Part shown: one piece after another, positions 9,239-18,172 of the stretch
Numbering within the stretch: the first letter of the stretch is position 1
Layout: each line of letters opens with the position of its first letter
From: Albibacterium sp963696875
GTDB lineage: Bacteria; Bacteroidota; Bacteroidia; Sphingobacteriales; Sphingobacteriaceae
Reading direction: 5' to 3'
Assembly: GCA_963696875.1 (NCBI GenBank)
Contig: CAVOLQ010000007.1
Span: 434,001-498,000 of the forward strand
Length of the DNA stretch: 64,000 nt
Notes under the pieces: model-generated
Database searches by the model: none
Seen by the model: only the letters and a program-made list of their open reading frames with translations
Told to the model about the DNA's origin: nothing
Program-made: the position numbers and the translations under genes

Positions 9239-10276
9239 ATGATCAATGTTGCAATCAATGGTTTTGGAAGAATAGGCCGAAACACCTTACGAAATATAAT
9301 AATTAGAAATGAGCCTTTTAATATAGTTGCTATTAATGATTTGGCAGATAGCAAAATGTTGGCTCATTTATTTAAGTATGACTCTGTGCACGGAACTTTT
9401 GGTGGTGAAGTATATGCAGACAATGGTAATTTAATTGTTGATGGACACAAAATAAGGGTGTTATGTGAAAAAAACCCTGAAAATCTACCTTGGAAAGAAT
9501 TAGAGATTGACGTTGTAATAGAGTCTACCGGATTTTTTACTTCAGAAGAAAAAGCAGGTATGCACATTACAGCTGGTGCTAAACAAGTGGTTATTTCTGC
9601 CCCTTCCACTGATAAGGATATTCCCACTGTCGTTTTAGGAGTGAATGAAAAGGAAGTTGATTTAAGCTCGGCCATTCTATCTAATGCATCATGCACTACG
9701 AATAATGTGGCGCCGATGGTGAAAATATTAGATAAGAATTGGGGAATTGTAGATGGTTATATTACTACTGTACATTCGATGACAGGGGATCAGAATTTAC
9801 ATGATGCTCCGCATCGTGATTACCGAAGAGCACGTGCAGCTTCTTCCTCTATCATTCCTACAACCACAGGAGCCGCAAAAGCCATTACAAATGTTTTCCC
9901 CCACTTGGAGGGGAAGTTGGGTGGGGCCGGTATTCGAGTGCCGGTATTAAATGGGTCATTAACCGATTTTACATGTAATTTAAAAGTGGCTGCGACTGTG
10001 AAAGAGATTAATGAAGCTTTTAAAGAGGCAGCTCAAAACGAATTGAAAGGAATATTATATTATGCCGAAGACCCAATCGTTTCCGTAGATATTTTAAATA
10101 GCTCCTATTCTTGTGTATTCGACTCTTTGCTCACTTCAGTTGTTGGCGGCTTGATAAAAGTTGTAGGTTGGTATGACAATGAATACGGATACTCTAATCG
10201 TCTGGTAGATTTATTGGTACTGATTGAGCAAAGAAGGGCGACTGTTGACAATTTTCAACAGTCTTCAAGCCGATAA
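9239..10276 (+). CDS. gap: Type I glyceraldehyde-3-phosphate dehydrogenase (first copy)
   Basis: A 345-residue GAPDH that oxidises glyceraldehyde-3-phosphate with NAD and phosphate. The N-terminal INGFGRIGR dinucleotide loop, the catalytic NASCTTNN with its cysteine, TTVHSMTGDQ with its His, and the C-terminal WYDNEYGYSNR are intact. It carries about 12 extra C-terminal residues compared with the second copy in this window (gapA), and ASCTTNN instead of ASCTTNC. The two copies are clearly paralogous, not recent duplicates. Its role beside gapA, perhaps gluconeogenic or erythrose-4-phosphate directed, cannot be decided here. Its stop is 3 bp from that of the convergent APC permease. Confidence 0.9.
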   Translation: MINVAINGFGRIGRNTLRNIIIRNEPFNIVAINDLADSKMLAHLFKYDSVHGTFGGEVYADNGNLIVDGHKIRVLCEKNPENLPWKELEIDVVIESTGFFTSEEKAGMHITAGAKQVVISAPSTDKDIPTVVLGVNEKEVDLSSAILSNASCTTNNVAPMVKILDKNWGIVDGYITTVHSMTGDQNLHDAPHRDYRRARAASSSIIPTTTGAAKAITNVFPHLEGKLGGAGIRVPVLNGSLTDFTCNLKVAATVKEINEAFKEAAQNELKGILYYAEDPIVSVDILNSSYSCVFDSLLTSVVGGLIKVVGWYDNEYGYSNRLVDLLVLIEQRRATVDNFQQSSSR

Positions 10277-10279
10277 GCT

Positions 10280-11998
10280 TTACTTCTTATTTAATCTAGA
10301 GCGCTTATAGCCATAGTTGAAGTAAAAAGCCAGACCTATGATTAGCCAGATTCCAAATACGAACCAGTTTTTGACACCAATTTCAGTCATTAAGAAAAGA
10401 CAACTTAACACACCTAATACTGGGATTAGTGAATAGTTTTTTGTGAAACTTAAATAAGCCATAACCACAAATCCCAGCATAAACAGGTAGAATGGAATAT
10501 AATGACGCCAAACATCCCATCCTTCAGAGAATTTGATATTTTCACTGATATGTTCTCTGAAAAATACCGCAAGAAAAAACATTAGAGCGGGAATGATAAT
10601 TTTTGCATTTATATAGGGAAGCTTGAAGCGTTTGCTTTGTTCTGGGTTTTCTAATTCATTATTAATTGGTGGCAAATATAGCACTCCAGCACAAACCACA
10701 ACGAAAGCAAATAAGGTTCCTATACTAGTCAGATCGGTTACAAATTCAGCATCTAGAAATAAGGTTGGAACCGCGACTAAAATACCTGTAGCTATAGTTC
10801 CGTAAGATGGAGTACCGAACTTAGGGTGGATGCGACTGAATTTTTTCGGTAATAAACCATCACGGCTCATGCTCATCCAAATTCTCGGCTGGCCTAATTG
10901 AAAAATCAATAAAACGCTTGTCGTAGCAACTACGGCGCTTATCGAGATTATATAAGCAATCCACGGTTTATTGATTCTGTTGAAAACAAAAGCTAAAGGG
11001 TCGTCTACACGTAATTCTGTGTAGGATACCATTCCGGTTAAAACTAATGCTATTAATATATATAAGGTTGTACAAATTAATAACGAATATACCATCGCTC
11101 GGGGGAGGTCTTTTCTTGGATTTTTACACTCCTCGGCTGTTGTTGATATGGCATCAAAGCCTATATAGGCATAAAATACTGCCGATACCCCTCTTAATAC
11201 TCCACTGAACCCATTAGGAAGAAATGGGTTCCAGTTTTCTGGTTCTACGTAAAAGAACCCTATAGAGATGACAAATAGGATTACGCCGATTTTTAATGCC
11301 ACCATCAAGTTTGTGGTATTTCGTGTTTCCTTAATTCCGATATATGCCAGCCAGGTCACTGCAATTACGATTAAGACTGCAGGAATATTCAGAAAAATTT
11401 TATGTCCAGCAATTAATGGGGCGTTATTCCAAGCATCTTGTGCATATTGTAACGTTATATTTAAAGGTTTTCCACTAGCTAGAGCGGTTGTTGCCTCCTT
11501 ATACCTTATTCCAGCGGTGGTAAAGTCCATGGTTAGCCATCCGGGAAGGTGTATTCCCAGTCCCATAAGCAGATTATTAAAATAGCCACTCCATGAAATA
11601 GCAACTACAATGTTTGCTATTGCATATTCAAGAATTAATGCCCACCCAATTACCCAAGCGATAAGTTCTCCAAAAGCAACATAGGCATAGGTATAAGCAC
11701 TACCGGCAACGGGCACCCTTGACGCAAACTCGGCATAACAAAGGGCAGAGAAGCCACATGTTATTGCAGTAATAATAAATAGTATTGAAATTCCTGGACC
11801 ACCATTATAGGCTGCGGTACCGATTGTTGAAAAGATTCCGGCACCCACTACTGCTGCAATCCCCATAGAAGTTAAGTCACGAACGGTAAGCACTTTCTTT
11901 AAAGAGCCAGTTTCTTCGGTATCGATATCTGTGAAACCAGCTTTGCGGTCTTCTAGAATTGTAAAAAGGGATTTTTTGCGGAAAAGTTTGCTAGCCAT
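10280..11998 (-). CDS. APC-family amino acid permease
   Basis: A 572-residue inner-membrane transporter of the amino acid-polyamine-organocation superfamily, cationic amino acid transporter-like branch. The cytoplasmic N-terminus precedes DLTSMGIAAVVGAGIFSTIG, the signature first helix with the substrate-binding GAGIF. There are about 13-14 hydrophobic helices. FYAYIGFDAISTTAEECKNP is the conserved helix 6-loop region. The substrate is likely an amino acid. The gene stands alone, converging on gap and divergent from tyrS across about 200 bp. Confidence 0.88.
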   Translation of the reverse strand: MASKLFRKKSLFTILEDRKAGFTDIDTEETGSLKKVLTVRDLTSMGIAAVVGAGIFSTIGTAAYNGGPGISILFIITAITCGFSALCYAEFASRVPVAGSAYTYAYVAFGELIAWVIGWALILEYAIANIVVAISWSGYFNNLLMGLGIHLPGWLTMDFTTAGIRYKEATTALASGKPLNITLQYAQDAWNNAPLIAGHKIFLNIPAVLIVIAVTWLAYIGIKETRNTTNLMVALKIGVILFVISIGFFYVEPENWNPFLPNGFSGVLRGVSAVFYAYIGFDAISTTAEECKNPRKDLPRAMVYSLLICTTLYILIALVLTGMVSYTELRVDDPLAFVFNRINKPWIAYIISISAVVATTSVLLIFQLGQPRIWMSMSRDGLLPKKFSRIHPKFGTPSYGTIATGILVAVPTLFLDAEFVTDLTSIGTLFAFVVVCAGVLYLPPINNELENPEQSKRFKLPYINAKIIIPALMFFLAVFFREHISENIKFSEGWDVWRHYIPFYLFMLGFVVMAYLSFTKNYSLIPVLGVLSCLFLMTEIGVKNWFVFGIWLIIGLAFYFNYGYKRSRLNKK

Positions 11999-12200
11999 AT
12001 GTTCGGATTGAATCTACTATAGAGATCAAACATAAAATAATTTTGTCTTACGGCAAAGTTAAACCATTTTAAATGCGTGAAGCTGCTACAAAAGATAAAA
12101 ATAGTATTATTTTTCTAAGCAGCTTTTTTTTTGATTAATTTGCGCAATTATTTATTAAGGGTATGGTCATCTTTCATAATCCCTTTATTAACACATAAAA

Positions 12201-13481
12201 ATGAACTTTGTAGAAGAACTACGTTGGAGAGGAATGCTCCAAGATATTATGCCAGGCACAGAAGATTTATTAAATGAAGAATCGACTAGAGGATATATTG
12301 GCTTTGATCCCACAGGTGACTCTTTGCATGTCGGACACCTTACTCAAATCATGACTTTAATTCACTTCCAGCGTGCTGGTCATAAGCCATTTGCTTTAAT
12401 CGGTGGTGCAACAGGTATGGTTGGAGATCCATCTGGAAAATCAACTGAGCGTAATCTTTTAGATGAAGATACGTTAGCTTATAACGTCTCTAGCTTGGAG
12501 AAGCAATTGAAGAAGTTTATGGATTTTGGTGGTGAAGGTAATTCTGCTGAAATGGTGAATAACTACGAATGGTTTAAAGATTTCAGTTTCTTATCTTTTA
12601 TACGGGATGTTGGAAAGCACATTACCGTAAATTATATGATGGCCAAGGATTCTGTCAAGAAGAGGATAGAGGGTGAAACGGGAATTTCATTTACAGAATT
12701 TAGCTACCAATTAATTCAGGGTTATGACTTTTTCCATCTGTGGAAAAACAAAAACTGCAAAATCCAAATGGGAGGTTCAGATCAGTGGGGAAATATTGTT
12801 ACCGGAACTGAGCTTATTAGAAAAATGGAAGGTGGGGCTGCATTTGGATTGACTACACAGTTGATTAAAAAGGCCGACGGCAATAAGTTTGGAAAAACAG
12901 AAGGAGGTGCGGTTTGGTTAGATCCTTCAAAAACTTCTCCTTTTAGGTATTATCAGTTTTGGCTTAATGCGAGTGATGAAGATGCTAAAAATTGGATTAA
13001 AATATTTACTCTTAAATCTAAAGAGGAAATTGACTTTATTATTTCAGAACATAATTTGGCCCCTCATCAGCGTCTTGTTCAAAGAACTTTGGCTAAAGAT
13101 ATTACTATTCGTACTCATGACGAAGAAAGTTATCAAACTGCAATAAAAACTTCTGATTTGCTTTTTGGAAATGGATCTGTTGAATTCTTGGATAGCTTGG
13201 ATCATGACGAAGTATTGGATGTTTTTGAAGGTATACCTCAATATAAAATCGATAAATCAAGATTAGAAGCAGGAGTGAATATTGTTGATTTATTGACAGA
13301 AACGTCAGTTTTCCCGTCCAAAGGCGAGGCTCGCAAAATGATTCAAGGCGGCGGCGTATCGCTTAATAAAGAAAAAGCGCAAGATGCAGAGCAGCTGCTT
13401 GTCATCGACGATTTAATTAATTACAGGTACTTATTGTTTCAAAAAGGAAAGAAAAACTACTATTTGATTATAGCGGAGTAA
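12201..13481 (+). CDS. tyrS: Tyrosyl-tRNA synthetase
   Basis: A 426-residue class I synthetase that charges tRNA-Tyr. The HIGH-type motif appears as HVGHL (about residues 46-50), and the tyrosine pocket as YQLIQGYDFFHLW and QMGGSDQWGN. The KMSKS loop is KFGKTEGG (about residues 233-240), the TyrRS-specific KFGKT form. An S4 RNA-binding domain lies at about residues 360-420 (SKGEARKMIQGGGVSLN). Length is normal. No T-box or other leader element was found in the 200 bp upstream. Confidence 0.96.
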   Translation: MNFVEELRWRGMLQDIMPGTEDLLNEESTRGYIGFDPTGDSLHVGHLTQIMTLIHFQRAGHKPFALIGGATGMVGDPSGKSTERNLLDEDTLAYNVSSLEKQLKKFMDFGGEGNSAEMVNNYEWFKDFSFLSFIRDVGKHITVNYMMAKDSVKKRIEGETGISFTEFSYQLIQGYDFFHLWKNKNCKIQMGGSDQWGNIVTGTELIRKMEGGAAFGLTTQLIKKADGNKFGKTEGGAVWLDPSKTSPFRYYQFWLNASDEDAKNWIKIFTLKSKEEIDFIISEHNLAPHQRLVQRTLAKDITIRTHDEESYQTAIKTSDLLFGNGSVEFLDSLDHDEVLDVFEGIPQYKIDKSRLEAGVNIVDLLTETSVFPSKGEARKMIQGGGVSLNKEKAQDAEQLLVIDDLINYRYLLFQKGKKNYYLIIAE

Positions 13482-13501
13482 GAGGGATCAGGTTTGAGGA
13501 A

Positions 13502-13563
13502 ATAGGTTTTAGGTAGTAACTATGGCAGCAGTAATCAGCTAAAGCCTATTACCTAAAACCTAT
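13502..13563. repeat. Long imperfect inverted repeat between tyrS and the LuxE-like gene
   Basis: The arms ATAGGTTTTAGGTAGTA (13502-13518) and TATTACCTAAAACCTAT (13547-13563) are inverted complements over 17 bases with a single mismatch, separated by 28 bases. The element fills the gap between two convergent genes, so a bidirectional transcription stop is possible, although no T tract follows either arm. It could also be one copy of an interspersed repeat. Confidence 0.6.
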
Positions 13564-13566
13564 CAC

Positions 13567-14544
13567 CTAATTCACTAACAAATTGCAGCCTCTAATGTCG
13601 CTTTGATCAAATCTTCCAAGCACCTCGAAATGGTGATCCGATGATATTTTCCCTAAATCTTGTGTGGCTATAAAGGAGCAGGAATTTATATTGGCTAAAT
13701 CTATTACATTGATTCCTCCTGTTTGATCATTTCCTAGAAAACTAAAAGGGTCATTTAATTCCCTTATCATGATTTTCATCCATGGAGGGCAGTAAAACCT
13801 TCCTTTCCCTTTGGAATATGCTTGGGACAATAATTCGGTCATCCCATATTCTGAATGTATTTCAGTAACGCCGAAGCCTTCACATAAGTTCTCGTGAAGT
13901 TCCTCACGAATTATTTCTCTTCGTTGGCCTTTCATTCCACCGGTTTCCATTACAATAAGGTTTGGGAAATGAATAGGGTAATTTTCCATGAAATCTAATA
14001 ATGCATAAGTAACCCCAAATAGAATAGTGGGGATATTTTTTTTGTATAAACTGTTCAATTGATGAAAAAGATCTTGATGGTTATACAGAAAGTAGTCGCT
14101 TTGGGAATACCTGCTTTTTTTTATTAAATCATCTACCATATAAATTAACGAGGAACCGGAACGTTCTAAATAAGAGGGTAGCAGGGCCAAAATAGCAAAA
14201 TCATGAGGATTGCCATAGAACAGCTCAAAAGCCCTTCGAAAGCTCTCTTCATAAATAAACAGTTCGCTTACGTAATGCAGGCTTGGAACTGACCCGGTAG
14301 TACCTGAGCTGGAAAATATTTTCTCTTCTGGTTTTTCTCTAGTGATGACTTTATGATTTTTAAAAAACTCTATAGGCAGGAATGGGATTTTTTCCACAGA
14401 ATCTATTTCTTCGGGACTAATAGGCAAGGTTTCAATATACCGTTTATATACCGAGCAATTCGCAGCTTGATACTTAAATACATTAAGTGTAAGTTGTATG
14501 AAATCCTCGCGGGAATGATTAGAAAAAATATCTTTTATATTCAT
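13567..14544 (-). CDS. LuxE-like acyl-protein synthetase / acyltransferase
   Basis: A 325-residue member of the LuxE acyl-protein synthetase family, related to the ANL adenylating enzymes. The phosphate-binding loop is FSSSGTTGSVPS (about residues 77-88). Other family stretches are VEKIPFLPIEFFKNHKV near the N-terminus, METGGMKGQRREI, and the A5-like SEYGMTELLSQAY. LuxE proteins activate fatty acids with ATP and hold them as a thioester or pass them on. No luciferase or reductase genes (luxA, B or C) are present here. The gene is an orphan of unknown acyl substrate, seemingly monocistronic. Confidence 0.82.
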   Translation of the reverse strand: MNIKDIFSNHSREDFIQLTLNVFKYQAANCSVYKRYIETLPISPEEIDSVEKIPFLPIEFFKNHKVITREKPEEKIFSSSGTTGSVPSLHYVSELFIYEESFRRAFELFYGNPHDFAILALLPSYLERSGSSLIYMVDDLIKKSRYSQSDYFLYNHQDLFHQLNSLYKKNIPTILFGVTYALLDFMENYPIHFPNLIVMETGGMKGQRREIIREELHENLCEGFGVTEIHSEYGMTELLSQAYSKGKGRFYCPPWMKIMIRELNDPFSFLGNDQTGGINVIDLANINSCSFIATQDLGKISSDHHFEVLGRFDQSDIRGCNLLVN

Positions 14545-14620
14545 ATTATATAATATGGCAAAGATATTTAATTATTTTCATCGTATTAATTTATTTTTGA
14601 AGCTACCACGAGTGAATTAT

Positions 14621-15007
14621 TCATCTCGACTTGCGACTTTTTTTGAACTGATGATGGTTCTTGATAAGGAGTTGTTTAGTTAAATAACCAGATATACCAG
14701 CGAATCCCGCTGTAATGGCACCAGGTAGTGGGCTTAATAATATCATCCATAGCCAGCTAATGGAAGAATTGCCTAGTCCAAATAACTCCGCAACTCTTTT
14801 GGCTAGAATATGATTGTTTGCAACACTATAATAAAAACTGAGCACTGCCCAAAGTAGAAATACTGACAGAAAAGAGATTAGAAATGCAGACTTAAAACTT
14901 TTTGAACGCCAGTTACACATGAAAAAAACAATAGGGATTAATACCCACCATGGAAAGAGCAAGCCTGCAAGAAATGAGAGAATTAAGATGAGTAAAAATA
15001 GAATCAT
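14621..15007 (-). CDS. Four-helix membrane protein of unknown function
   Basis: A 128-residue protein with about four hydrophobic segments: residues 1-30, 40-63, 84-98 and 98-115. Only a short basic tail (KNHHQFKKSRKSR) is polar. No family was recognised. Its ATG overlaps the stop codon of the upstream penicillin-acylase-family gene in an ATGA arrangement, which implies translational coupling and possibly a common task. Confidence 0.7.
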   Translation of the reverse strand: MILFLLILILSFLAGLLFPWWVLIPIVFFMCNWRSKSFKSAFLISFLSVFLLWAVLSFYYSVANNHILAKRVAELFGLGNSSISWLWMILLSPLPGAITAGFAGISGYLTKQLLIKNHHQFKKSRKSR

Positions 15008-17514
15008 AACTTTCTTTTTTTAGGCGTCAATTGGATGGAGCTAACAACTTCCTCTTTGTATTGCTCTTTATTGCTAAAAAATAGCAATTGATTTAATTTT
15101 CCTTCTTCCCAAGTGCTCAATTGATTGTCGTAGTATTTACTTCCGGGATTTCCAGATTGTCCTCCGGGTAGTATTCCATAAGCAATAGGTTCCTTTCCTA
15201 AAGCTACAACCATTTTCCAGGAAGGCCCATTACTTTCACTCATTGCATTCACGGTATGCTTAGCCCCACCAATAGTTAATGCTTTACTGCCGAATCCTTT
15301 GATTGCCGCCAAATGGGGTACGTAGCTTTTCTTGATTTGGCTCCATTCCCAGTTTTCTTTCAAGTCGCCATGTTGAGATTCTAACGATTGTATTGCTTTT
15401 TTAAATGCAAGATTAACAATGTCTTCCCTCGTTTCTTTTCTGGGACTAACACTATTAAAGTACCACGGAGACTCAGGTTCATATAAAATTAATTGAACAG
15501 TACGATCTCTGGAAGGGTAACGCATGAACCTATCCGGTTTTCCGAATTTATCATACCATATATAATCATTTAATGTATTATACCAGGTTTCAAAAATACT
15601 GGCACCAATCGATGATGCATCATAATTTTTATCCCATGATTTTAACGTTTGTATACTTTCGAGCTCCTTTGCTGTGAAATCTGTGCTATCTATTAAGCTT
15701 ATCAAATTTTCTAATAGATTTTCTGCTAGGATGCTATAATTGTCATTTTGGAGATTTATAAAATCTATTATTGTCGCGTCTTCAAGTTTTGAAAGAACAT
15801 AATTAATTCGATGGCCCCGCTCATAGGGGGCGAATTCCCAATTTAGATAATATGGGTAGCTTTGGTCTGTAGGAAATTGGTTGGCTGAGCTCACAAAACC
15901 TCTTTCAGGATTTCTCATCGTGGGTCGATGTTCAAATGGTACCTCTTGTTCCCAATTATCTGAAACTTTATTTCCGTTTAGTAGAAATTTTCCTTGTTCT
16001 TTTTCTTTTAAAGGGAAAAAACCATTTGAAGTAATAGAGATTTCTTGTTGGTTATTAGCAAAAACAAAGTTTTGAGCGGGAGCAGTGTAATATTTTAAAG
16101 CTTCTCGATAGTCATCGTAGGTTTTTGCCCGGTTTAATTGAAAAAATGTTTTGACTTCATTGGAGGGAAGATGGGCAACCCATTTTAATGCGAAACCTAT
16201 CGGAACATGTCTAGCCGGTTCAAAATCGCGTGGCTTTGTATTCTCAGTATAACTAACTGGACCGTGACGTGTGTAGTAAACTGTATCCAAAAGAGTAGTA
16301 CCGTTTCGTACTTTTATATTTTCAATCCGGCTTCTGGTTTTTTCCCATTTTCCGTCATATAAATATTCTTGATGACTATCGTCTTTAAACCTAATTTCAT
16401 ACCAATCCAACACGTCAGAGCCAACATTGGTTACTCCCCAAGCAATATTCTGATTAAAGCCGATAATCACTCCTGGCGCGCCGGGAAGTGATACGCCGTA
16501 AACATTCATTTCTGGAGTATGAAGCTGAATCTGATACCATATAGAAGGGAGGGTAAGATTTAAATGTGGATCATTCGCTAAAATTGGCATGTTGCTTTGG
16601 CTCTTTTTGCCATCTATAGCCCAATTATTACTGCCAATATTTTCTTCTTTCTCTTCAGTCAGCAGATTTGGGTAAAGCCAGTTTAATTGGCTAGCTCGGT
16701 CATTCCGCAAATATTCTTGTGATGTATTGTGTATGCTTCTTCCGTTTGTATTAGACTTAGGTATTGGGGTGAAATTCCACGAAGTTCCGACTGGAATTAT
16801 AGGATCTTCTTTGAAAGGATAATTTGGGAAAAGATCATTAACTACCTCGTTTCCATATGTTTCAAGAATATTGGTCATCTTCATCTCGTCGGAACCCGCA
16901 GCTAAAGTTGCGGACATTAATTTTAAGAGAAGAGCGGTATTTAATAGTGTCCAAGGCTCGGGTTTATAGTCCAGGATTTTGAACTCTATAGGATAGTCTT
17001 TTTGCTTTAAATCGTTTATATATGCATTAACACCATCAGAATATGCCTGTATTGCACGATGGCTTTTTTCATCCTTTTTACTTATATCCAACATTCTTTC
17101 GGCACCGTAGAGCATTCCCATTCGTCTTTGGTAACGGTCTAACTCTATTGCTTTTTCGCCTATCACTTCAGAAAGTCGCCCCCCTGCATAACGTGTTTGA
17201 AAATCCATTTGCCATAAGCGATCTTTGGCTGTAATATATCCCTGTGAAAAATAGGCATCGTAATCATTATCGGCAAAAATATGAGCAATCCCTTGAGTAT
17301 CCGTTAATATGCTTACAGCTGCATTTAATTTATTGGCGATGACTTTTTGATCTGCTTTCAGTTTCTGTGATTCAGCATTTTGCCAAAAACCAGTAAATGG
17401 ATTCAGGAATTTCCCGAGAGGTGGAATATCTCCAGTTTTTTTATTGAAAAAAAATCCACATACTACGGTTAAAAAGATAAAAAATAACAATTTAAGGAAA
17501 CAGTTTTTTTTCAT
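15004..17514 (-). CDS. Penicillin acylase family (Ntn) amidohydrolase
   Basis: An 836-residue Ntn-hydrolase precursor of the penicillin amidase/AHL-acylase family. An N-terminal hydrophobic segment (about residues 8-24) directs export. The alpha-chain region contains GIAHIFADNDYDAYFSQGY, a family hallmark. Autocleavage would occur between Gly294 and Ser295 in IGSNNWAIDG, leaving Ser295 as the N-terminal nucleophile. NDPHLNLTLPSIWYQ and the region after PGVIIGFNQNIAWGVTN are conserved beta-chain parts. The real substrate (an N-acyl amide such as acyl-homoserine lactone, lipopeptide or other) is unknown. It is coupled by a 4-bp overlap to the downstream small membrane protein. Confidence 0.88.
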   Translation of the reverse strand: MKKNCFLKLLFFIFLTVVCGFFFNKKTGDIPPLGKFLNPFTGFWQNAESQKLKADQKVIANKLNAAVSILTDTQGIAHIFADNDYDAYFSQGYITAKDRLWQMDFQTRYAGGRLSEVIGEKAIELDRYQRRMGMLYGAERMLDISKKDEKSHRAIQAYSDGVNAYINDLKQKDYPIEFKILDYKPEPWTLLNTALLLKLMSATLAAGSDEMKMTNILETYGNEVVNDLFPNYPFKEDPIIPVGTSWNFTPIPKSNTNGRSIHNTSQEYLRNDRASQLNWLYPNLLTEEKEENIGSNNWAIDGKKSQSNMPILANDPHLNLTLPSIWYQIQLHTPEMNVYGVSLPGAPGVIIGFNQNIAWGVTNVGSDVLDWYEIRFKDDSHQEYLYDGKWEKTRSRIENIKVRNGTTLLDTVYYTRHGPVSYTENTKPRDFEPARHVPIGFALKWVAHLPSNEVKTFFQLNRAKTYDDYREALKYYTAPAQNFVFANNQQEISITSNGFFPLKEKEQGKFLLNGNKVSDNWEQEVPFEHRPTMRNPERGFVSSANQFPTDQSYPYYLNWEFAPYERGHRINYVLSKLEDATIIDFINLQNDNYSILAENLLENLISLIDSTDFTAKELESIQTLKSWDKNYDASSIGASIFETWYNTLNDYIWYDKFGKPDRFMRYPSRDRTVQLILYEPESPWYFNSVSPRKETREDIVNLAFKKAIQSLESQHGDLKENWEWSQIKKSYVPHLAAIKGFGSKALTIGGAKHTVNAMSESNGPSWKMVVALGKEPIAYGILPGGQSGNPGSKYYDNQLSTWEEGKLNQLLFFSNKEQYKEEVVSSIQLTPKKRKL

Positions 17515-17568
17515 ACTGGAATAGATAGACTATCTCCTAAAGTATGTAATTTTACTGATATTCCAAAT

Positions 17569-18165
17569 TTAAATAAACTTCCTTTTTGACATTAATTTGG
17601 CTACATACTTGCCCACGATATCAAATTCTAAATTTACGGTATCTCCAACTTGTATGTTTTTGAAATTTGTGTTTTCAAATGTATATGGAATAATAGCGAC
17701 TGAAAATTTATCATCTTGGGAGTCAACTACTGTTAAACTTGTGCCATTCACAGTTATAGAGCCTTTTTCTACTGTAATATTCCCTATAGATGCATCATAT
17801 TCAAAAGTAAATAGCCAGCTGCCGTTTTCATTTCGAATAGAAGAACATGTGGCCGTTTGATCGACATGCCCTTGTACAATATGACCGTCTAATCTTGAGC
17901 CAACTTTTGTACACCTTTCCAAGTTTACTTCATCGTTAACCTTTAGTTTGCCTATATTGCTCTTTAGCAAGGTTTCAGAAATTGCAGTGACGGTATGCTC
18001 TCCAGGAGAGGTTGCAACGACTGTAAGGCAAACTCCATCATGGGATACACTTTGGTCAATTTTTAATTCGTCTGAAATGGTTGATTTTATCCTAAAATTA
18101 AGGTTGGTACCTTCTTTTTGAATGGAAATTACTTTCCCGACAGTTTCTATAATTCCTGTGAACAT
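17569..18165 (-). CDS. ribE: Riboflavin synthase, alpha chain
   Basis: A 198-residue riboflavin synthase that dismutates two 6,7-dimethyl-8-ribityllumazine molecules to riboflavin. The two lumazine-binding barrels are visible. The first begins MFTGIIETVG with DGVCLTV, the second begins GSRLDGHIVQGHVDQ with NGTSLTV. The N-terminal MFTGIIE is invariant in the family. It follows the biotin carboxylase gene by 7 bp on the same strand and no FMN riboswitch precedes it, so it is probably transcribed from the upstream gene. Confidence 0.95.
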   Translation of the reverse strand: MFTGIIETVGKVISIQKEGTNLNFRIKSTISDELKIDQSVSHDGVCLTVVATSPGEHTVTAISETLLKSNIGKLKVNDEVNLERCTKVGSRLDGHIVQGHVDQTATCSSIRNENGSWLFTFEYDASIGNITVEKGSITVNGTSLTVVDSQDDKFSVAIIPYTFENTNFKNIQVGDTVNLEFDIVGKYVAKLMSKRKFI

Positions 18166-18172
18166 GTTATAA

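Noticed and set aside
18166..18172. FMN riboswitch ahead of ribE
   Set aside because: Only 7 bp separate ribE from the upstream gene and no RFN-like conserved segments were found.
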